A DNA stretch of 50,047 nucleotides from an uncultured Prevotellaceae bacterium. GTDB taxonomy: Bacteria; Bacteroidota; Bacteroidia; Bacteroidales; Bacteroidaceae. The DNA lies in contig CACZPU010000022.1 in assembly GCA_902783165.1 (NCBI GenBank), forward strand, positions 1 through 50,047. Reading direction: 5' to 3'. Position 1 is the stretch's first letter. Every line of letters begins with the position of its first letter. The notes under the pieces were generated by a model, which saw nothing but the letters and a program-made list of their open reading frames with translations, was not told the DNA's origin and did no database searches. Below are positions 42,802 to 50,047 of the stretch, piece by piece. The translations under genes were made by a program, and so were the position numbers.

Positions 42802-43368
42802 CTATTTCAATCGCTTATAGGCAAAAATACCCTTCTCGTTTTCAAGCATCAGGGTGTCCACGCCCAATTCGAACACTTTGAAGGTGTCGGCAGAAAGCAC
42901 CAACTGGCCATTTAAAATTTTCCACTCCACATAAGGTTTGGGCTCTTTCACATTCGAGATGACGACGCCACCCTCCTGCAATTCGAACGACTTGTCGAGA
43001 CTCACCCATTTTCCCAACAAGGTGGTTAGATTGATAACCTCCAAAGCACGTTGGGCATCTTCGTCAGACGAATCAGGGTCAACCATCACAGCCATGCGGT
43101 CGCCGGCAGCCATTCCACCCTTCACATTCGACACGCTGTCATCGTTCACCACGAAATACAACGTATCGCCTGCATCGGTAATCAGTTCCAACGTATGCAT
43201 GGCAGAGCCGTCGCCACAACGCCCATACAAGGTTTGGTCACTAATCTCCTCCACGTTGTAAACGATTGAATCTTGTTCAATAATTTCAGCTTGTTTTTTT
43301 GTATCTTTACATCCAACAAAGAATGATGCAAAAACGATAAACAGTATGCAAAAATACAGATTTTTCAT
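42802..43368 (-). CDS. Lipoprotein, possibly with a lipocalin-like domain
   Basis: The 188-residue protein has a signal ending FFVGC (C20), so it is probably lipidated. The first mature half is acidic and beta-rich (YFVVNDDSVSNVKGGMAAGD). The second half, with LLGKWVSLDKSFELQEGG and VEWKILNGQLVLSADTFKVF, resembles lipocalin-like domains common in Bacteroidetes lipoproteins. The match is tentative. It is 3 nt upstream of rnz and 51 nt downstream of mazG, on the same strand. Confidence 0.8.
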   Translation of the reverse strand: MKNLYFCILFIVFASFFVGCKDTKKQAEIIEQDSIVYNVEEISDQTLYGRCGDGSAMHTLELITDAGDTLYFVVNDDSVSNVKGGMAAGDRMAVMVDPDSSDEDAQRALEVINLTTLLGKWVSLDKSFELQEGGVVISNVKEPKPYVEWKILNGQLVLSADTFKVFELGVDTLMLENEKGIFAYKRLK

Positions 43369-43419
43369 ATTCTATCCTATGATATTTCTTATTGCAAGAT
43401 TATATGGTTCAGTCTTTAT

Positions 43420-44280
43420 CTATTCTTGTTTTTTGGCTTCATTCCACAGTTCATCCATTTCTGATAAACTCATTTCTGTCAATGACTTACCGATTCTTAT
43501 TGAATGGTTTTCAACGTAATTGAATCTACGAATGAATTTTTGGTTTGTATGCTCAAGAGCATTGTCAGGATTCAACTTGTAGAGACGTGCTGCATTAATG
43601 ACAGAGAACAGAAAATCACCTAGTTCGCGAGTAGACTTTTCTTTGTCTTCTTTTTTCAACTCTTCTTCCAGTTCTTCAAGCTCTTCATGAACTTTCTCCC
43701 ACACATCCTCTTTTTTAGCCCAATCGAACCCTACATTGCGGGCCTTGTCCTGGATGCGATAAGCTTTGATAAGACTAGGCAACGAATCGGGGACACCCGA
43801 AAGTACGCTCTTGTTGCCATCTTTCTCTTTCAGCTTTATCTGCTCCCAATTCTTCAACACCTGCTCGCTGGTCTTTGCATTCTGAAATTCTGAATTATCG
43901 TCTGGTGAGGCTACAAATCGAGGATCGTCCAAAGGTAGCGGTTCCTTTTTCCCCACCTGCGAAGGATGATAAATATGAGGATGGCGGAAAATGAGTTTGT
44001 CAGCCTCCTTGTTGCAAACATCAGCAATATCAAAATCGTGGTTTTCTGCACCAATTCTCGAATAGAACATCACATGCATGATAACGTCACCAAGCTCCTT
44101 GCATATGTTGTGCGTATCGTTTTTAATCAGCGCGTCGCACAACTCAAATGTTTCCTCTATTGTATTTGGACGCAGACTCTCATTTGTTTGTTTCTTGTCC
44201 CAAGGACATTTATCCCGCAATTGGTCAAGCACGTCGAGCAGTCTTCCGAACGCCTCCAGTTTCTCTTCTCTTGAATGCAT
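43420..44280 (-). CDS. mazG: Nucleoside triphosphate pyrophosphohydrolase
   Basis: It hydrolyses NTPs to NMPs, clearing damaged nucleotides or lowering stress nucleotide levels. The 286-residue protein has two all-alpha MazG domains, the first with CPWDKKQTNESLRPNTIEET and EETFELCDAL, the second with ELEELEEELKKEDKEKSTRE and GDFLFSVINAARL. Two ATG codons are possible (44292, MENKMHSREE; 44280, MHSREEKLEAF); the family usually starts at the latter. The plus-strand neighbour valS is divergent. Confidence 0.94.
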   Translation of the reverse strand: MHSREEKLEAFGRLLDVLDQLRDKCPWDKKQTNESLRPNTIEETFELCDALIKNDTHNICKELGDVIMHVMFYSRIGAENHDFDIADVCNKEADKLIFRHPHIYHPSQVGKKEPLPLDDPRFVASPDDNSEFQNAKTSEQVLKNWEQIKLKEKDGNKSVLSGVPDSLPSLIKAYRIQDKARNVGFDWAKKEDVWEKVHEELEELEEELKKEDKEKSTRELGDFLFSVINAARLYKLNPDNALEHTNQKFIRRFNYVENHSIRIGKSLTEMSLSEMDELWNEAKKQE

Positions 44281-44335
44281 TTTATTTTCCATGAGTTGCA
44301 AATACTATTTTATCTTAGTATTCATTTTGTTGCCG

Positions 44336-44367
44336 CAAAGGTAGCATATTTATCTGAAATAGACAAA
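44336..44367 (-). promoter_or_regulatory. Promoter for mazG
   Basis: On the minus strand TTTG (44364-44367), 20 nt, TACCTTTG (44336-44343), about 55 nt before the chosen ATG. Confidence 0.85.
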
Positions 44368-44742
44368 TCTTTAACCAATTACTTTAGCGAAGCATACGGC
44401 ATAGAATTCACCAGCATTCTGAATGAGAACAATAGGCTATGTTGTTTTCCATAGATGGCGCTTGTCTTTCGTCAACATCGACAAGATAATGTGCCTATGG
44501 GCTGTAGACCTTTTTGAAAGCATCTGATTTGCAGAAGTACATATGTCGAGCATTTCTCTTTCCCATTTGTTATCCTCATCGAATAATAGTAGTAAACACA
44601 CCGACGGTTTCCTATTTTATGTTAAATAGTGAGTTCAAATCAGTGAAATATATTAATAAAAGAAAAATAATTTTTACCTTTGCACCTAATATTGCCTAAA
44701 GGCAAAGCATATAAGTGATAACAAAACGTATTTTCAATAAAC
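44368..44742. other. Divergent intergenic region
   Basis: About 375 bp between the mazG promoter and valS. Only one element is clear: the valS -7 box (44675-44682). No gene, RNA or repeat was recognised. Open frames are short and composition-driven. A T-box is not expected in this phylum, and no such structure was seen. Confidence 0.5.
44675..44682 (+). promoter_or_regulatory. Promoter -7 box for valS
   Basis: TACCTTTG followed by GCAC, a perfect TAnnTTTG element giving a leader of about 55 nt before the valS ATG. The -33 TTTG is not evident at 20 nt. Confidence 0.75.
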
Positions 44743-47451
<2,709 letters not shown>

Positions 47452-47454
47452 TAG

Positions 47455-48735
47455 ATGAAGAAGTTTTTCTTTGTTCTAATCGTCTCGTGTTTTCTTGTGG
47501 CGTGCGACCACGAATCGGAAGAGCCGGAGATTCAATTCGTTCCAGAGCAGACCATATTGATGTATTTCCCATGGTCTCAGGATTCGAACGACATCTACCT
47601 GCACCTTCTCAACAACATCAGTGCCATGCAAATGGCCGTGGAGAACAACAGAGGGTTAGGGCAAAGGAAAATCATGGTTTTTATAGCTCAAAGCTCAACA
47701 AGAGCTGCCCTTCTAGATTTCCGATATATAGCCGATAACAAGGATCAGCAGGATGGGCGTTGCGTTGCAGATACCATCAAACGATACACCCATTTATCTG
47801 GGAAGGACTTCACTACTGCAGCAGGTATGACAAGCATATTTAAAGATGTGATGCAAGCATCACGAGGTACGAAATGCTATTCGCTCATTATCGGTTGCCA
47901 TGGCATGGGATGGCTGCCTGCAGGCACAGACATTTTCCCTAACCCATCAACTACGTGGGCAAAGAGAGAGTTGTCTGCAAACAACGCAGCAGCAGCCAAC
48001 AATGGGAAGAACATTGTTTTGACGCGTTATTTTGGTCACTCTCTTCTCAAATCCTACCAAACAGAAGTCTCCGAATTGTCGGCTGCCGTTAAGAATACTT
48101 TCGGGAAAACCAAGTTCATCGTGTTCGACGATTGTTATATGTCAAACATCGAAGTGGCATACGAATTGAAGGAGGTTACAGAGAATTACATCGCCTCACC
48201 CATCGAGATGATGATTGCCGGACTTCCATACAGGACATTAGGTATGGACCTTATAAACGAAAACTACCAAAACGTTTGCGACAAGTTCCACGCCTACTAT
48301 TCCAGTGATGCCTATAATCAATATGGTGCACTTGCGGTTACAAAGACAAGCGAAATTGACGCTATGGCTAACATCATAAAGCGCATCAATGCGAAATATC
48401 CAGAAGGGAGTATGTCTGCTGAAGAATTGAAGGCTATTCAGAATTACGACCTGTTGGATAATCCTGTATTCCTTGACATGAGCGACTATGTTATGACGCT
48501 CTGCAAAGAAAAAGATGTGGCATTGTACCAAGAATTCGTCAACCAAATGGATAAGATGATTCCATATAAATGTCATACCACCGATTTTGTGGTGACCACT
48601 CATCAAGACGATATGGGCCACCCTCTTTATGGAAAAATAAAAACGTATAGCGGCATCTCCATCTCAGACCCAAGCATGCATCCGGGCATACAGGAAGCAA
48701 AGAAGCTTACAGGCTGGTGGAAGGCAACTCATTAA
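47455..48735 (+). CDS. Clostripain-family (C11) cysteine protease lipoprotein
   Basis: The 426-residue protein has a lipoprotein signal (MKKFFFVLIVSCFLVAC, C17). The C11 core has the catalytic histidine in IIGCHGMGW (H149) and the nucleophile cysteine in FDDCYMSNIEVAYEL (C227). The family includes proteases that cut after arginine or lysine and act on the cell surface, for instance fragipain in Bacteroides; the preference here is not known. The dyad is intact. It starts 3 nt after valS, so it may be read through from the valS promoter, and it is 10 nt before the regulator gene. Confidence 0.9.
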   Translation: MKKFFFVLIVSCFLVACDHESEEPEIQFVPEQTILMYFPWSQDSNDIYLHLLNNISAMQMAVENNRGLGQRKIMVFIAQSSTRAALLDFRYIADNKDQQDGRCVADTIKRYTHLSGKDFTTAAGMTSIFKDVMQASRGTKCYSLIIGCHGMGWLPAGTDIFPNPSTTWAKRELSANNAAAANNGKNIVLTRYFGHSLLKSYQTEVSELSAAVKNTFGKTKFIVFDDCYMSNIEVAYELKEVTENYIASPIEMMIAGLPYRTLGMDLINENYQNVCDKFHAYYSSDAYNQYGALAVTKTSEIDAMANIIKRINAKYPEGSMSAEELKAIQNYDLLDNPVFLDMSDYVMTLCKEKDVALYQEFVNQMDKMIPYKCHTTDFVVTTHQDDMGHPLYGKIKTYSGISISDPSMHPGIQEAKKLTGWWKATH

Positions 48736-48745
48736 TAAGACTACC

Positions 48746-50047
48746 ATGAGAAAGAGTATTTTGTATATAATCATAATGACAGCATTGCTGGCCTCTTGTT
48801 CAGCCAGCAAAGAGAAGCATCGCATAGGAATTTCTCAATGCTCCGATGACATTTGGCGCGACAAGCAAAATGCCGAACTGAAAATGGGAGCATATTTCCA
48901 TGACAATGTGGAATTAAAGTTTGCCGCGGCATACGATAGCGACGAACGACAAGTGCAACAAATAGACAGTTTGGTGAACGAAGGTATCGACCTGCTTATT
49001 GTAGCACCCAATCAGGTTTCCACCATCTCGACAGCCATCGACCGTGCCTACGACAAGGGCGTTCCCGTCATTGTGTTTGAGCGCAAGACCAACTCGCAGA
49101 AATATACAGCCTTCATCAGTGCCGACAACTATGAGATGGGGCATGTGATGGGCGAGTATATCGTCTCGCAGCTTCACGGACATGGCACTGTGCTGGAGAT
49201 AAAAGGCTTGGATGGTTCGTCGCCAGCCATTGAGCGACACAACGGTTTCATGGATGCCGTCAAGAAAGTTCCGGGCATCAATGTGATAGCCTCGCTCCAG
49301 GGCGACTGGACAGAACAGAAAGCCTACGAGGCTACCAAGCAATGGCTTACCAATCATCAAGATGTACACATAGATTTGGTGTTTGGAGCAAACGATCGTA
49401 CGGCAATGGGAGCCCGCAAAGCATTAACAGATACCCAACACCTGTCACCCAACACCTTCTTTTGTGGTATCGACGGCTTACCAGGTAAGGAAGGTGGCAT
49501 ACAATTGGTCCGCGACTCGCTACTCAATGCTTCGTATATCTACCCCACTCATGGCGACCAGATTCTCGACTTAGCCGTACGTATACTGGAAGGCAAGCCT
49601 TACGACAAGGAGACCATGCTGATGTCGGCCCTTGTGACAAGTGATAATGCTAAGGTGTTACAGATGGAAAGCGAAGAGATTATGCGTCAAGCCGTCTATC
49701 TCGACCAACTTCACGAAAAGGCTGACAATTATCTTCAGCAACTCGGCACTCAGCGCATCGTCAATTGGCTGGCTATAGGTATTATCACCCTGTTGCTTGC
49801 CGCCATCTTGCTCTTTTATCTTTACCATGTCGGTAAGATGACTCTCCGCAAGGAGCGCGTGGTCAATACCCTATGGAACATCAAACCCGAGGATATTCCC
49901 GTGATTGAAGGAGCCACCGAACCCTCAAAACCATCAGGCGAAACAGCAGCCGTTGAACATGCTGAAGAATCGGAGCCCATTGCCAACACCTTCTTCATCA
50001 CACGTTTCAAGGAGGCCGTAGAGTCTCGTCTCGAAGATAGCGAACTC
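48746..50047 (+). CDS. Sugar-sensing transmembrane regulator, right end missing
   Basis: Translated from the raw sequence, 434 codons are open and run off the window. The N-terminus MRKSILYIIIMTALLASC looks like a lipoprotein signal. A periplasmic-binding-protein (LacI/ribose type) sensor spans about residues 25-300, with LIVAPNQVSTISTAIDRAYD and FISADNYEMGHVMGEYI. A membrane helix at about 341-360 follows (WLAIGIITLLLAAILLFYLY), then a linker of about 55 residues. The last visible stretch, FFITRFKEAVESRLEDSEL, resembles the opening of an AraC-type DNA-binding domain as found at the end of hybrid regulators. There is no room for a histidine kinase before it. It would therefore join a sugar sensor outside to a DNA-binding domain inside in one chain. 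The AraC part is inferred. Confidence 0.8.
   Translation, partial: MRKSILYIIIMTALLASCSASKEKHRIGISQCSDDIWRDKQNAELKMGAYFHDNVELKFAAAYDSDERQVQQIDSLVNEGIDLLIVAPNQVSTISTAIDRAYDKGVPVIVFERKTNSQKYTAFISADNYEMGHVMGEYIVSQLHGHGTVLEIKGLDGSSPAIERHNGFMDAVKKVPGINVIASLQGDWTEQKAYEATKQWLTNHQDVHIDLVFGANDRTAMGARKALTDTQHLSPNTFFCGIDGLPGKEGGIQLVRDSLLNASYIYPTHGDQILDLAVRILEGKPYDKETMLMSALVTSDNAKVLQMESEEIMRQAVYLDQLHEKADNYLQQLGTQRIVNWLAIGIITLLLAAILLFYLYHVGKMTLRKERVVNTLWNIKPEDIPVIEGATEPSKPSGETAAVEHAEESEPIANTFFITRFKEAVESRLEDSEL

Noticed and set aside
44514-44699. A 61-codon frame ahead of valS
   Set aside because: Overlaps the valS -7 box and ends in A/T-rich leader; not protein-like.

Overview
The window looks like chromosomal DNA from a Bacteroidales bacterium, most likely Prevotella or a close relative. 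Three things point there. Many genes are preceded by the Bacteroidetes promoter (TTTG, about 20 nt, TAnnTTTG, often TACCTTTG). Several encoded families are largely Bacteroidetes-specific (DUF4296, DUF4738, a DksA-like protein beside lspA, a type IX secretion tail domain). The gene neighbourhoods ileS-dksA-lspA and uxuA-SDR also fit. I see no phage, insertion sequence, CRISPR array, rRNA or tRNA, so most of the window is ordinary core genome. The call to genus level is inference from gene content.

Layout, left to right. 1-507 has no gene I can defend but holds two unrelated short tandem-repeat arrays and a hairpin. Then come a class A penicillin-binding protein (-), pyrBI (+), and a glnS-TPR-dedA-rlmD operon (+). 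A DUF4738 lipoprotein (-) follows, then two overlapping DUF4230 genes joined to an AgcS amino-acid symporter and a small lipoprotein (+). A pheT-yebC-TSCPD run (-) is next, with a terminator at the end of yebC. 17.5-23.8 kb (-) carries mtaB, a GT2 glycosyltransferase, a secreted GH31 glycosidase and a secreted histidine phosphatase. A tiny repeat-bearing lipoprotein (24.1 kb, +) faces a fabD-GH13-AlaX-GNAT operon (-). A 770-bp gene-free region with degenerate 21-23 bp repeats leads to rlmH, then uxuA plus an SDR dehydrogenase for hexuronate catabolism (+).

The 31.6-37.5 kb block (-) is ileS-dksA-like-lspA-DUF4296-hypothetical. It is divergent from ispE (+). At 38.5-41.8 kb (-) a five-gene operon encodes a protein that is little more than a type IX secretion tail domain, an L,D-transpeptidase, an ECF sigma factor, a membrane anti-sigma-like protein and a Spy-like periplasmic protein. 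This is the best candidate here for a self-contained, poorly described envelope system. mazG, a lipoprotein and rnz follow (-). Divergently, valS, a C11 (clostripain-type) lipoprotein protease and the first 434 codons of a membrane-spanning sugar-sensor regulator run off the right edge (+).

Most genes serve translation (glnS, pheT, ileS, valS, rlmD, rlmH, mtaB), envelope building (PBP1A, lspA, L,D-transpeptidase) and carbohydrate use (GH31, GH13, uxuA). Start codons were moved downstream of the longest frame wherever a signal peptide, family N-terminus or promoter box showed that the longer frame was not real.
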